Below are positions 8,670 through 17,935 of a DNA stretch of 64,000 bases, one piece after another (position 1 is the first letter of the stretch; every line of letters starts with the position of its first letter). The stretch comes from UBA10365 sp041441915 (lineage in GTDB: Bacteria; Pseudomonadota; Alphaproteobacteria; Rhodobacterales; Rhodobacteraceae): NCBI GenBank assembly GCA_041441915.1, contig JASDRS010000013.1:7097-71096 (forward strand), read 5' to 3'. The translations under genes and the position numbers were made by a program. The notes beneath the pieces were generated by a model. That model worked only from the letters and a program-made list of their open reading frames with translations. It ran no database searches and was not told the DNA's origin.

Positions 8670-9605
8670 CTAATAACCGCGCGCAAGGTCGACGCGGTGG
8701 AGTAAAGGCAAGCCTGTTTCAGAGCGCCAAATATTTTCCACCACAACGCGGCTTGCGGATTCTGATCTTGTGTCCGCAGCAACATGAGGCGTGATGGTGA
8801 CTTTCGGATGGCGCCAAAAAGGGTGATCTTGTACTAAAGGTTCTTGATGAAAGACATCCAAAGTTGCGTGCGATAGCACCCCTTTGTCTAGGGCCGCAAT
8901 CAGGGCTGCGTCGACAATCAATGTACCACGTCCAGGGTTGATAAGCACTGCTCCCTTCGGCAAAAAGCCAAAACGTTCAGCGTTCAAAAGTCCTATGGTT
9001 TGCGCTGTATCAGGCAAGAGCGTCACCAAAATTTGTGTGCCATTTAGCAGCGTCTTAAGCCCATCATTACCGTAATAATAGGGAATATCCAAGCCATCTT
9101 TAGGGCTCCGGCCCCAGGCTGACACTGGAAAATTAAGTGCCTTTAGGGCTTTAATCACCGCGGCGCCCAAGGCACCCATTCCCATAACCCCAACAGGCCT
9201 TTCGCGCGCAAGTGGTGGACACGTTGGGTCCCATCGGTGCGTACGATTAACTATATGTAGGTCCATTCCCAGATGGTGGCGCAGCACATGACCCACCACA
9301 TATTCGACCATGCCTTCGGTGAGTCCGGGATCAACCATACGGCACAAAGGCTGGCTTAGAGTTTTGTTGGTGACCAGTTTTTCAACGCCTGCCCAAAGAC
9401 TTAAGACCGCGCGGGTACCGCTATAAGGCGTAAAGTCACTGATTACACCATTTGGGGCAAAAATAATGTAATCTACCGTTTCAGGCGAGCTTGGCGTTTC
9501 GGTCATGATCCGTGCGGAAATTCGCGCCTCGGTTAAGGCCTGTTTTAAGGGGGCTTCATACGACACCCAATTTTTCTGGCCAGCAGCAAAGAAAATATTT
9601 AGCAT
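8670..9605 (-). CDS. ghrA: Glyoxylate/hydroxypyruvate reductase A
   Basis: Cytoplasmic NADPH-dependent reductase of glyoxylate to glycolate and hydroxypyruvate to glycerate. 311 residues, the usual family length. Seen: substrate-domain segment LSLWAGVEKLV, nucleotide-binding GVMGMGALGAAV, the catalytic Arg region INPGRGTLIVDAAL, the Glu region ATLDVFHQEPL and the catalytic His in ITPHVAADT. It is the last gene after rodA (12 bp gap) in the mreB-to-rodA run, a conserved placement in Rhodobacterales, so it may be transcribed with the cell-shape genes. Confidence 0.9.
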   Translation of the reverse strand: MLNIFFAAGQKNWVSYEAPLKQALTEARISARIMTETPSSPETVDYIIFAPNGVISDFTPYSGTRAVLSLWAGVEKLVTNKTLSQPLCRMVDPGLTEGMVEYVVGHVLRHHLGMDLHIVNRTHRWDPTCPPLARERPVGVMGMGALGAAVIKALKALNFPVSAWGRSPKDGLDIPYYYGNDGLKTLLNGTQILVTLLPDTAQTIGLLNAERFGFLPKGAVLINPGRGTLIVDAALIAALDKGVLSHATLDVFHQEPLVQDHPFWRHPKVTITPHVAADTRSESASRVVVENIWRSETGLPLLHRVDLARGY

Positions 9606-9616
9606 TTATACTCCGT

Positions 9617-10756
9617 TCACCGCGGCCTATGAATGTGTGCGCTTTGCACCAGCCCAAAAGCCGTTAGAAGCACCAACATGGCCGAACCCCCGTATGAGAG
9701 CAAAGGTAGAGGCACGCCAACCACAGGTACCATTCCCATAACCATAGACAGATTGACTGCTAAATAGAAAAAGAAATTCGCAGCCACCCCTAAGGTCAAG
9801 AGTGACGCAAAACGATTTTTATTTTGCAAAGCTGAACTGATGCAAAAAGCGACTATCAATGCATAAAGCATTAGTAGTGAAAAGGCACCGATGAAACCAA
9901 ACTCTTCAGCCAAGGTGGTAAAAATAAAATCGGTATGTTTTTCGGGTAAAAAATTCAAACGGCTTTGTGTGCCCTGCATATAGCCTTTGCCAGACCATCC
10001 GCCTGATCCTAACGCAATTTTGGCTTGAATTATATTATAGCCCGCACCTAGCGGGTCGGCGGTGGGGTCTAAAAATGTATCAATACGACGATATTGATAA
10101 TCATGGAGCATCTGCCACGAGGTACCGCGTCCGATAAAGACTGCCACAACCAATCCCACGCCAGCGCCAATAACTCCAGCGAAATACCAAATTGATACGC
10201 CAGCGCAAAACATCACGGCCGCACCGCCCAATATCAGCATCAGGCTGGTGCCTAAATTTGGTTGCATTAGGACCAAAACTGCTGGAGCCACGGTTATGAT
10301 CACAGGAATCAAGACCCAAAGAGGTTTTGAGACCTTTTTTGGATCTAGGGCGTCATAATAAGTTGCTAGGGCCATGACTAGCGTAAATTTCATCATCTCG
10401 GAGGGTTGCAACTTGATCGGACCAATATCAATCCAGCGCTGGGCTCCCATGCCGACATGGCCAAAAAATTCAACCGCCAAAAGCAAGATAAAGGCCGTAG
10501 AATAGGCCAGACCCGACATTGATTGCCAAAACCAAATTGGTACGATCCCAACCACAATCAAGATGCCTAAGCCCAAGATAAATCGAATCATTTGCGGTGC
10601 AGCCCAAGGCTGCATACTACCGCCAGCTACAGAATAAAGCATCAAAAAGCCTGCCGCTGCCACGGCGCAAATCAGCAAAAGAAGGGCCCAATTAAAATAA
10701 AGGATTTTATTAAAACCCGTAGGCACTGTTTTGATGTTATATTCTAAAAAACTCAT
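9617..10756 (-). CDS. rodA: Rod shape-determining protein RodA (SEDS glycosyltransferase)
   Basis: SEDS-family peptidoglycan polymerase that works with PBP2 in the elongasome at the inner membrane. 379 residues with about ten membrane segments. Family signatures seen: AQRWIDIGPIKLQPSE, the LAEEFGFIGAFSLL stretch containing the conserved catalytic-loop residues, and the C-terminal VGVPLPLLSYGGSAML. It lies 11 bp after mrdA and 11 bp before ghrA on the same strand. The ATG at 10756 (codons for MSFLEYN) follows GGACACC. Sequence is intact. Confidence 0.95.
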   Translation of the reverse strand: MSFLEYNIKTVPTGFNKILYFNWALLLLICAVAAAGFLMLYSVAGGSMQPWAAPQMIRFILGLGILIVVGIVPIWFWQSMSGLAYSTAFILLLAVEFFGHVGMGAQRWIDIGPIKLQPSEMMKFTLVMALATYYDALDPKKVSKPLWVLIPVIITVAPAVLVLMQPNLGTSLMLILGGAAVMFCAGVSIWYFAGVIGAGVGLVVAVFIGRGTSWQMLHDYQYRRIDTFLDPTADPLGAGYNIIQAKIALGSGGWSGKGYMQGTQSRLNFLPEKHTDFIFTTLAEEFGFIGAFSLLMLYALIVAFCISSALQNKNRFASLLTLGVAANFFFYLAVNLSMVMGMVPVVGVPLPLLSYGGSAMLVLLTAFGLVQSAHIHRPR

Positions 10757-10767
10757 GGTGTCCCTGG

Positions 10768-12711
10768 TTAGGCTTTAGACCTGCTACGACTGTCTTTTTC
10801 AAAATGGCGCAGTTTCATATTTTTAAAAAATTCTTCCATACCGTCACGCTGCGAAGGTGGATAGGCTGAAAGCGGGGGCACCCCTTGGGTCAAAGCACTA
10901 AGCAAAATATCACGTGCAATGGGAGCCGCAACGGCCGAGCCGCCACCGCCATGTTCAACCACAACACTCACCGCAACTTTGGGGTCATCGTAAGGCGCAA
11001 AACCCACGAACAAAGAATGGTCGCGGCTTAGCCATGGCAGATCTTCATTTGCAATGACGCCGCTTTCGTGCTCGGCGGCTGAAATATTCCGTACCTGAGA
11101 GGTGCCCGTTTTTCCTGCCATTTTCATGGCTGGATCTTGAATGCGTGATCCGCGCGCGGTGCCGCGTTCAGAATTCACCGCGTCAAACATACCTTTTCGC
11201 ATGGCCTTAATATGATGAAGCTGAAAGCCTAAATCGCTTTTTTCTGGTTCGCGCTGGGGCCCCTCGTTAACTCTCATGATTAAGCGCGGCACTATATTTT
11301 TTCCTGTGGAAAGGCGCGCGGTCATCACGGCCAATTGCAAAGGTGTGGTCAAGACATAGCCCTGACCGATTGACGCATTGATCGTGTCTCCCACCCGCCA
11401 TTCTTGCTGATATTTGGCTTTTTTCCAATCTTTGTCTGGCATAACTCCGTTGGAAATTGACGACATTGACAGTTCGTGGCGTTGCCCAAGGCCGAGGCGA
11501 TGGCCAACTTTGGCTATTTTATCAATGCCAACTTTTTGCGCCACTTCGTAAAAGAACACATCACAGCTTTTCTCCAATGCATCCGTTAGGTTCACAGTGC
11601 CATGGCCACCATGTTGCCAGCAGTGAAAACGCCGACCGCCCAATTCGTAATAGCCAGGACAAAATATTTTATCTTCAGGCCTAATGACACCTGCATCAAG
11701 CGCCGCTAAAGCCGTAACCATTTTAAAGGTAGAACCTGGCGGATAGGCCCCTTGTACCGCTTTATTAGCCAAAGGACGATGTTCGTCTTGGGTCAAAATA
11801 TTGTAGTTGACTTGCGAAATACCATCCACTAAAAAATTAGGATCAAAACTCGGCGCTGAGGATATCGCCAAAATATCACCATTGGTCACATCAATGACTA
11901 CAGCAGCTGCACTTTTATCGACCAAACGTGCTTGGGTGAAGTTTTGCAAGGCCGCATCGATGGTCAGGCGAATATCAGCGCCTGGCATGGATTCGGTGCG
12001 TTCAAGCTCACGCATCACTCGGCCAAGGGCATTAACCTCGATCCTCTTACTGCCAGCCTGGCCGCGCAAAATATTTTCGCTCCAGCGCTCCACGCCAATT
12101 TTGCCAATCTGAAATTTTGGAATTTGCAATACAGGGTCTGGGTCTGTTATCTTGGTCAGATCACGCTCTGAAACGGGGCCGACATATCCTATAATATGGG
12201 CGAAATCTTCTGCCAAAGGATAAGAGCGGCTAAGACCTACTTCAACTGAAATCCCAGGCAGTGCCGGTGCATTTACCGAAATTTTTGCCAAATCACCCCA
12301 TTCCAACTGATCTAAAATCGTTACAGGAACGAATGAGCGTCGCCGCTTGATCTCTTTAAGCATGCGTTCAACATCAAAAGGTCGCAGCGGCAAGAGGTGT
12401 GTGAGGCGGGTTAGTGTCTCTTCCACATTCCCCGCATCTTCCCGGGTGATGATGACGCGGTAGCTTTGCTTGTTACCTGCGAGCAGCCGCCCTAAACGAT
12501 CGTGAATAAGACCCCGCTCTGGAGCCAAAAGACGAATGTTTACGCGGTTTTCTTCGGCTAAAAGGAGAAACTGATTAGCCTGATCAACCTGCAAGTAGCG
12601 CATGCGCGCGCCCAAAATCGCAACAATGCCCACCATGCCAGCGCTCAAAATTAGGGCGCGTCGGTTTACCTGGCCTGCGGCTTCTTCAATTTCGCGTTTA
12701 GTGTGTTTCAT
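10768..12711 (-). CDS. mrdA: Penicillin-binding protein 2 (elongation transpeptidase)
   Basis: Monofunctional class B transpeptidase of the rod complex. 647 residues: short basic cytoplasmic start, one membrane anchor (about 17-37), a pedestal domain and a transpeptidase domain. Active-site motifs are present: STFK within YPPGSTFKMV, SCD within LEKSCDVFFYEVA, and KTGTS within AGKTGTSQVRN. Its ATG overlaps the mreD stop by 4 bp (12708-12711), which indicates translational coupling, and rodA follows 11 bp later. This is the standard mreBCD-mrdA-rodA arrangement. Confidence 0.96.
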   Translation of the reverse strand: MKHTKREIEEAAGQVNRRALILSAGMVGIVAILGARMRYLQVDQANQFLLLAEENRVNIRLLAPERGLIHDRLGRLLAGNKQSYRVIITREDAGNVEETLTRLTHLLPLRPFDVERMLKEIKRRRSFVPVTILDQLEWGDLAKISVNAPALPGISVEVGLSRSYPLAEDFAHIIGYVGPVSERDLTKITDPDPVLQIPKFQIGKIGVERWSENILRGQAGSKRIEVNALGRVMRELERTESMPGADIRLTIDAALQNFTQARLVDKSAAAVVIDVTNGDILAISSAPSFDPNFLVDGISQVNYNILTQDEHRPLANKAVQGAYPPGSTFKMVTALAALDAGVIRPEDKIFCPGYYELGGRRFHCWQHGGHGTVNLTDALEKSCDVFFYEVAQKVGIDKIAKVGHRLGLGQRHELSMSSISNGVMPDKDWKKAKYQQEWRVGDTINASIGQGYVLTTPLQLAVMTARLSTGKNIVPRLIMRVNEGPQREPEKSDLGFQLHHIKAMRKGMFDAVNSERGTARGSRIQDPAMKMAGKTGTSQVRNISAAEHESGVIANEDLPWLSRDHSLFVGFAPYDDPKVAVSVVVEHGGGGSAVAAPIARDILLSALTQGVPPLSAYPPSQRDGMEEFFKNMKLRHFEKDSRSRSKA

Positions 12712-13247
12712 AACCGTCGCCCTAGGGCATCAACCTCACCCATGGCGGGCTTGTGTACCTTAAACAGCAAATTCGACATCCAAACTACTATTGGGTAGGC
12801 GGCAATGGATGCCAAGACCCCAATTACTTCAAACCCAAAATTTTCTACTGGAGTAATGGTTAAAAAGGCAATGATCTGCGTCGTCATTAAAATTGACATC
12901 ATCAGAACTGCAATCATCATCCATTCGGCAAATAACGACAGTTCCCGCACAAAATGAATACGATTGCGCAGAAACTCAGTCCCAAGAACAACTGCAAAGG
13001 CAAAAAGACCAGGAGGACGCATCAAAATGAGATCTGTCAGTAGTATCACTAGAGCGATTAAAAAGGCCGGTAGATAATCAGGCCGGCGGATCACCCAAGC
13101 CATAGTAAGGCAAAGCAATAGATCGGGGCCAGGCCAGTCGCCTGCTGATTGTCCAAGAGGCAAGATTTTGATAAAAATAAAAACATACCCAAGCAAAAAA
13201 TAAAGCCCACGGTGCAACCACACATCGCTGCGCAGTTCACTCTGCAC
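12708..13247 (-). CDS. mreD: Rod shape-determining membrane protein MreD
   Basis: Small, strongly hydrophobic inner-membrane protein (179 residues, five or so membrane segments) that is part of the elongasome with MreC and RodA-PBP2. It is recognised mainly by position, size and hydrophobicity, plus the GPDLLLCLTMAWVIRRP-like segment typical of alphaproteobacterial MreD. Its start overlaps the end of mreC by 11 bp and its stop overlaps the mrdA start by 4 bp, so the three genes are tightly coupled. Confidence 0.9.
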   Translation of the reverse strand: MQSELRSDVWLHRGLYFLLGYVFIFIKILPLGQSAGDWPGPDLLLCLTMAWVIRRPDYLPAFLIALVILLTDLILMRPPGLFAFAVVLGTEFLRNRIHFVRELSLFAEWMMIAVLMMSILMTTQIIAFLTITPVENFGFEVIGVLASIAAYPIVVWMSNLLFKVHKPAMGEVDALGRRL

Positions 13248-14169
13248 TGATGCCCCCTGTCTGGGGCAAAGGCGCTTCGAGAGGGTCGTTTATATCGTTG
13301 ATATTTAAATTAGTAGCAGAAACTAAGCCACCAGGGTCAGTAATGGCTTTAACGGCGTAGCTCCGCAATACTCGCAGGAACTCGAGCCGTTCATAATCCG
13401 CAGACAGGCGCAACCTCAGGCGACGGTCTGGTCCAGTGGCCACTGATCCAACCAAAAGACCTGCCGGAAAGACGCCCCCATCCCCCGAGGACAACACCTG
13501 ATCCCCTGGCCGAACCATTTCTGGTTTTTCCAAAAAAGCCAAAGTCGGAAGCTTGCTGTTATCGCCAATCAAAATTGCATGTTGCCCGGATGGCTGCACA
13601 GTTATTGGAATTTGACTGTTCGAATCCGTCAGCAAAATGACTCGCGCTGTGCGTCGCCCGACCCCAGAAATTCGACCCACTAGCCCAAGACCATCCATTG
13701 CGGCCCAGCCGTCTTGAATGCCATCACGGGCCCCCACATTGAGCAAGACTGATTGGCGAAAAGGCGAGCCACTGTCTGCCAAAACAACACCACTTATATG
13801 GGTCAGTTGGCTGTCAAGCCGCACGCGATTTAAATCCAAAAGCCGTACGTTTTTAAGTTCAAGCTGCAGCGCTGCTTCCTTCCAAGCTTTCATTTTCTGC
13901 AGTTCGCGGCGTAATTCTTGGTTTTGTTCATAGACGCGGGCGTAGGACTGAAAGTTCTTTACCATCGCGCTGAGCGATCGGATTGGTAAAATCGCCCATT
14001 CCATATTGGGCACGAAACGGTCAATCAGAGCAGCGCGAAATTGATCTACCCGGGGGCCATCAATGCGCCACAGGGAAAAAACTCCAAGTAACAAGAATAA
14101 AATCCCACCCAACAAAATACGCCGGACGGGTCTTTTATAATAGTCAGGCGATATGGGTGCTTTCGCCAC
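13237..14169 (-). CDS. mreC: Rod shape-determining protein MreC
   Basis: Bitopic membrane protein that activates the PBP2-RodA synthase in the periplasm. 310 residues: basic cytoplasmic tail, membrane segment (about 17-35), coiled coil (about 70-105, YEQNQELRRELQKMKAWKE) and the beta-rich MreC core with GVVLADSGSPFRQSVLLNVGARDGI, the GLVGRISGVG motif, ILLTDSNSQIPITVQ and GDQVLSSGDGGVFPAGLLVG. The C-terminal tail is proline- and asparagine-rich. It lies 40 bp after mreB and overlaps mreD by 11 bp. Confidence 0.95.
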   Translation of the reverse strand: MAKAPISPDYYKRPVRRILLGGILFLLLGVFSLWRIDGPRVDQFRAALIDRFVPNMEWAILPIRSLSAMVKNFQSYARVYEQNQELRRELQKMKAWKEAALQLELKNVRLLDLNRVRLDSQLTHISGVVLADSGSPFRQSVLLNVGARDGIQDGWAAMDGLGLVGRISGVGRRTARVILLTDSNSQIPITVQPSGQHAILIGDNSKLPTLAFLEKPEMVRPGDQVLSSGDGGVFPAGLLVGSVATGPDRRLRLRLSADYERLEFLRVLRSYAVKAITDPGGLVSATNLNINDINDPLEAPLPQTGGISAE

Positions 14170-14209
14170 GCATGCCTCTTATTTAGATTGGGCGGAACCG
14201 GCCCTTTTC

Positions 14210-15247
14210 TTAGCTGTCATAATCAATCACGTGGCGCAATTGTTTTTCATATTCAAGCGCTTTGCCTGTACCAAGTGCCACGCAATTCAAAGACTCATTG
14301 GCGACTGAAATTGACAGGCCAGTTTGCTCGCGCAGTGCCAGATCTAAATCTCCAAGCAAAGCACCGCCGCCAGTCAGCATGACGCCGCGATCAACAATGT
14401 CGGCGGCCAAATCTGGCGGTGTTGTTTCCAAGGCCTGCATCACTGCATCGCAAATTTGCTGTACGGGTTCGGCTAAGGCCTCGGCCACTTGGGCTTGGTT
14501 GATCTCGGTTTCTTTGGGCACACCATTGAGCAGATCGCGACCGCGTATCTGCATCGAAGCGCCACGCCCATCGTCAGGCATGCGGGCTGTTCCGATCGAA
14601 GTTTTTATGCGTTCGGCTGTGGCCTCGCCTATCAAAAGATTTTGATGGCGGCGCAAATAGCTAATTATTGCTTCATCCATACGGTCGCCGCCCACACGCA
14701 CAGAACGCGCATAAACGATATCTCCTAATGACAAAACCGCGACCTCAGTCGTGCCGCCGCCAATATCAACTACCATATTGCCAGTCGGATCAGTTATTGG
14801 CATGCCCGCGCCAATAGCCGCAGCAATCGGTTCGGCAATCAAACCCGCGCGGCGCGCGCCAGCAGAAAGAACCGACTGACGAATGGCGCGTTTTTCCACT
14901 GGTGTTGCACCATAAGGCACGCAAACAATAATTTTTGGCTTCGAAAAGGATGTGCGACGGTGCACTTTACGAATGAAGTGTTTGATCATTTCTTCAGCAG
15001 TGTCGAAATCTGCTATCACGCCGTCACGCATTGGGCGAATGGCCTCGATGCTGCCGGGGGTGCGCCCAAGCATCAACTTGGCGTCTTCGCCTACGGCCAA
15101 AACTTGCTTACGCCCGTCTTTCACATGATAGGCCACAACTGAGGGTTCATTCAAAACAATACCCTTGCCACGCACATAGACCAACGTATTGGCTGTGCCC
15201 AAGTCAATGGCCATATCTGACGAAAGAAGTCTTGAAAATATCGGCAT
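14210..15247 (-). CDS. mreB: Rod shape-determining actin MreB
   Basis: Bacterial actin that positions the elongation machinery under the inner membrane. I use ATG 15247 (codons for MPIFSRLLSSDMAIDLG), preceded by ACAAGG. An upstream TTG at 15268 would add seven residues but is less likely. This gives 345 residues. Actin-fold nucleotide motifs seen: phosphate-1 DLGTANTLVYV, phosphate-2 VDIGGGTTEVAVLSL, and the adenosine motif GVMLTGGGALLGDLD. It is first gene of the mreBCD-mrdA-rodA run, with leuA upstream on the same strand and a strong hairpin between them. Confidence 0.95.
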   Translation of the reverse strand: MPIFSRLLSSDMAIDLGTANTLVYVRGKGIVLNEPSVVAYHVKDGRKQVLAVGEDAKLMLGRTPGSIEAIRPMRDGVIADFDTAEEMIKHFIRKVHRRTSFSKPKIIVCVPYGATPVEKRAIRQSVLSAGARRAGLIAEPIAAAIGAGMPITDPTGNMVVDIGGGTTEVAVLSLGDIVYARSVRVGGDRMDEAIISYLRRHQNLLIGEATAERIKTSIGTARMPDDGRGASMQIRGRDLLNGVPKETEINQAQVAEALAEPVQQICDAVMQALETTPPDLAADIVDRGVMLTGGGALLGDLDLALREQTGLSISVANESLNCVALGTGKALEYEKQLRHVIDYDS

Positions 15248-15363
15248 GCGGAGAAAAACCTTGTTCAAAATTGGCGAGTCTAATCGCGATGTTTCAGTCT
15301 ATTATAAGTGTCTCTTCGCGTAAGGGAAAGAGCTTTGCTTCATCTTGCCGAAAGGTCTGCGTA

Positions 15364-15392
15364 CCCCCCCCAAGCCTAGGGCTTGGGGGGGG
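15364..15392 (-). terminator. Strong GC hairpin directly downstream of leuA
   Basis: A perfect 13-bp stem (eight C plus AAGCC against GGCTT plus eight G) with a TAG loop starts 2 bp after the leuA stop codon, which itself abuts the poly-G arm. No T-run follows on the minus strand, so it is not a textbook intrinsic terminator. It may end or attenuate leuA transcripts or protect their 3' ends before mreB. Confidence 0.55.
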
Positions 15393-15394
15393 GG

Positions 15395-16972
15395 TTAGGA
15401 TATATCTTTGTAGTGGACTGTTTTTAAATCGTGATCTGGCGCAGATTTGCTGCGGCGCTGGATTAATTTATTAAGCGCATTCAAATAGGCTTTTACAGAA
15501 GCGACCACCGTATCAGTGTCTGCAGACTGGCCAGTCGCAATTTTCCCGTCTTCTTCCAAGCGGACGGAGACCGTAGCTTGCGCATCGGTCCCCTCGGTCA
15601 CAGCGTGGACTTGATAAAGCTGAAGGCGTGCTGAATGTGTGAATAGTATTTTCACCGCGTTAAACGCCGCATCTACAGGACCGTCGCCGGTGGCATCAAT
15701 CGAATGATCTACCCCTTCGATAGTCAGCGTCAATTTGGCTTCTTGTGGACCTTCGGTGCCGCAAACTACGCGCAGGCGTTTAATTTGCAACGTGTCATGC
15801 TCTGCACTTGTAGTGGTGTCTTGCATCAACGCAATCAGATCGTCGTCATAGACTTCTTTCTTGCGATCGGCCAAAGCCTTGAAGCGCACGAAAACATCTG
15901 CCAGTTGATTGTCGGCCAAGTCATGGCCCAGATCAGACAACTTTGCCCGCAACGCGGCGCGACCCGAATGTTTACCCATGACAAGGTTGGTTTCCGAAAG
16001 GCCAATGTCTGTTGGGCACATGATTTCGAATGTTTCGGCGTTTTTTAACATTCCATCTTGGTGGATACCGCTTTCATGTGCAAAAGCATTCTTTCCCACG
16101 ATGGCCTTGTTAAACTGTACTGAAAAACCTGATACTGTGGCCACTTTGCGGCTAATATTCATAATTTTTGTGGAATCAATACGGGTTTGAAAGGGTAATA
16201 TATCATTACGCACTTTCATTGCCATGACGACCTCCTCCAATGCTGTGTTGCCCGCGCGTTCGCCTAACCCATTGATCGTGCATTCAATCTGGCGTGCGCC
16301 TGCAACTACGGCAGCCAAAGCGTTGGCGGTGGCCATACCAAGGTCATTGTGGCAGTGAGTTGCAAAAATGATATCGTCGGCGCCAGGCACGTGATTAAGC
16401 AACATCGTGATCAAATTGGCGCTTTCCGAAGGGGCGGTATACCCTACAGTGTCAGGAATATTGATCGTGGTCGCACCGGCCTTGATGGCTATTTCAACGA
16501 CGCGGCACAGATAATCATGTTCGGTTCGGGTTGCGTCCATCGGCGACCATTGCACATTGTCACACAGATTGCGAGCGTGGGTAACAGTGTCTGCGATGCG
16601 CTCTGCCATTTCGTCCATCGTTAAATTTGGAATAGTGCGGTGCAAGGGCGAGGTACCAATGAATGTGTGAATACGCGGAGAGCGGGCGTGTTTTACCGCC
16701 TCCCAGCAGCGGTCTATATCTTTGTAATTGGCGCGGGCTAGGCCGCAAATGGTAGAATTTTGTGACTGTTTGGCAACGGCTCTTACGGCTTCAAAATCAC
16801 CTTCTGATGCTATGGGAAAGCCTGCTTCGATAATATCGACCCCCATCTCATCTAAAAGTGCTGCGATTTCCAGCTTTTCAGAATAAGTCATAGTGGCCCC
16901 TGGAGATTGTTCTCCGTCGCGTAAGGTAGTGTCGAATATCAATACGCGGGGTTGAGCGATATTCGTTATCAT
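15395..16972 (-). CDS. leuA: 2-isopropylmalate synthase
   Basis: First committed enzyme of leucine synthesis: condenses acetyl-CoA and 2-oxoisovalerate. ATG 16972 (codons for MITNIAQPRV) has AAAGGAC 8 bp upstream; longer in-frame starts lack such a site. This gives 525 residues. Seen: metal and substrate motif FDTTLRDGEQSPGATM, the HCHNDLGMATANALA metal-binding histidines, NGLGERAGNTALEEVVMA, and HESGIHQDGMLKN. The C-terminal LeuA allosteric domain (about 395-510) is present, so leucine feedback is expected. No leucine-rich leader peptide was found in the 294-bp divergent region toward the SDR gene. Confidence 0.95.
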   Translation of the reverse strand: MITNIAQPRVLIFDTTLRDGEQSPGATMTYSEKLEIAALLDEMGVDIIEAGFPIASEGDFEAVRAVAKQSQNSTICGLARANYKDIDRCWEAVKHARSPRIHTFIGTSPLHRTIPNLTMDEMAERIADTVTHARNLCDNVQWSPMDATRTEHDYLCRVVEIAIKAGATTINIPDTVGYTAPSESANLITMLLNHVPGADDIIFATHCHNDLGMATANALAAVVAGARQIECTINGLGERAGNTALEEVVMAMKVRNDILPFQTRIDSTKIMNISRKVATVSGFSVQFNKAIVGKNAFAHESGIHQDGMLKNAETFEIMCPTDIGLSETNLVMGKHSGRAALRAKLSDLGHDLADNQLADVFVRFKALADRKKEVYDDDLIALMQDTTTSAEHDTLQIKRLRVVCGTEGPQEAKLTLTIEGVDHSIDATGDGPVDAAFNAVKILFTHSARLQLYQVHAVTEGTDAQATVSVRLEEDGKIATGQSADTDTVVASVKAYLNALNKLIQRRSKSAPDHDLKTVHYKDIS

Positions 16973-17266
16973 TAAAGTGTCCTTTGTCTGTCTTTGCTGC
17001 AACATCACATCTGGCCGCATAATTCTGAGCGGTGGCGCCCAAGGCACGCTCAGAGCAAGGTAAGGAGCAGAAACGCACAGAATTTTAGGGCGAACGCGCC
17101 CTTGAAAGCAATATTAACCTGATTGGCCCGTGTCATCATCCAGTCAATCATAAGGCGTAATTTTAAAAAGAAAAGTGCAAAATTTGGCAGAGTGCCATGA
17201 CAAGGTTGGACTTGAATTCACGCCTTCCCAAGCTAGATCGATGAGTAGGATTTAAAAGGAGTGCCC

Positions 17267-17929
17267 ATGAAAGCATTGATCATTGGCCAATCGGGCGGGT
17301 TGGGACAGGCCCTATCTGCGCGCTTTGCTGACATAGGGTATAGCGTCACCGGGCTGTCGCGACGAACAGGCAACTTTGATATCAGGGACGAGGCCAGCAT
17401 TCAAAAAAATATCGCGGCCGTAGGGGGCGGTTTTGACCGTGTCATCATCGCTACGGGCGTTTTGAATGGCGCTGGACAGGGCCCTGAAAAGGCGCTCTCG
17501 GCCCTAACGTTGGAAGCCCTCGCAGACCAATTCACTGTGAACGCCTTTGGGCCAGCCTTGATTTTAAAACATCTGATTCCGCTGGTCCCCCGCGATCGCG
17601 CAATTAAAATTGGAGTTTTGTCAGCACGGGTTGGATCTATTGGCGATAATGCGTTGGGGGGCTGGTATTCTTACCGCGCTGCCAAAACGGCGCTCAATCA
17701 ATTGGTGCATACTGCCGCCATTGAATGGGCGCGGCGCAATCCTTTATCGGTTTTGGCGTTGCTGCACCCCGGCACGGTGCAAACAGGCTTTAGTGCCGCT
17801 TATCACGGGTCGCATCCGACTATTACGGCTGATAAATCTGCGGCCATGTTGATTGAAACCCTAGAAAGTCTGAAACCCCAAAACACGGGGAGCTTCTATG
17901 ATTATAGAGGGGCACCCGTCGTTTGGTAG
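17267..17929 (+). CDS. Short-chain dehydrogenase, CsgA/C-factor-like
   Basis: NAD(P)-dependent SDR of 220 residues. ATG 17267 sits 5-6 bp after AAAAGGAG; the GTG 6 bp upstream is not needed. Rossmann motif is IIGQSGGLGQAL, the catalytic YxxxK is YSYRAAK, an upstream Ser is in VLSARVGSIGDN, and an HPGTVQTGFS segment follows. In related Rhodobacteraceae this gene is next to a cryptochrome/photolyase-related gene; here that neighbour, starting about 6 bp later, is destroyed. Substrate unknown. Confidence 0.85.
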   Translation: MKALIIGQSGGLGQALSARFADIGYSVTGLSRRTGNFDIRDEASIQKNIAAVGGGFDRVIIATGVLNGAGQGPEKALSALTLEALADQFTVNAFGPALILKHLIPLVPRDRAIKIGVLSARVGSIGDNALGGWYSYRAAKTALNQLVHTAAIEWARRNPLSVLALLHPGTVQTGFSAAYHGSHPTITADKSAAMLIETLESLKPQNTGSFYDYRGAPVVW

Positions 17930-17935
17930 AGCGTT

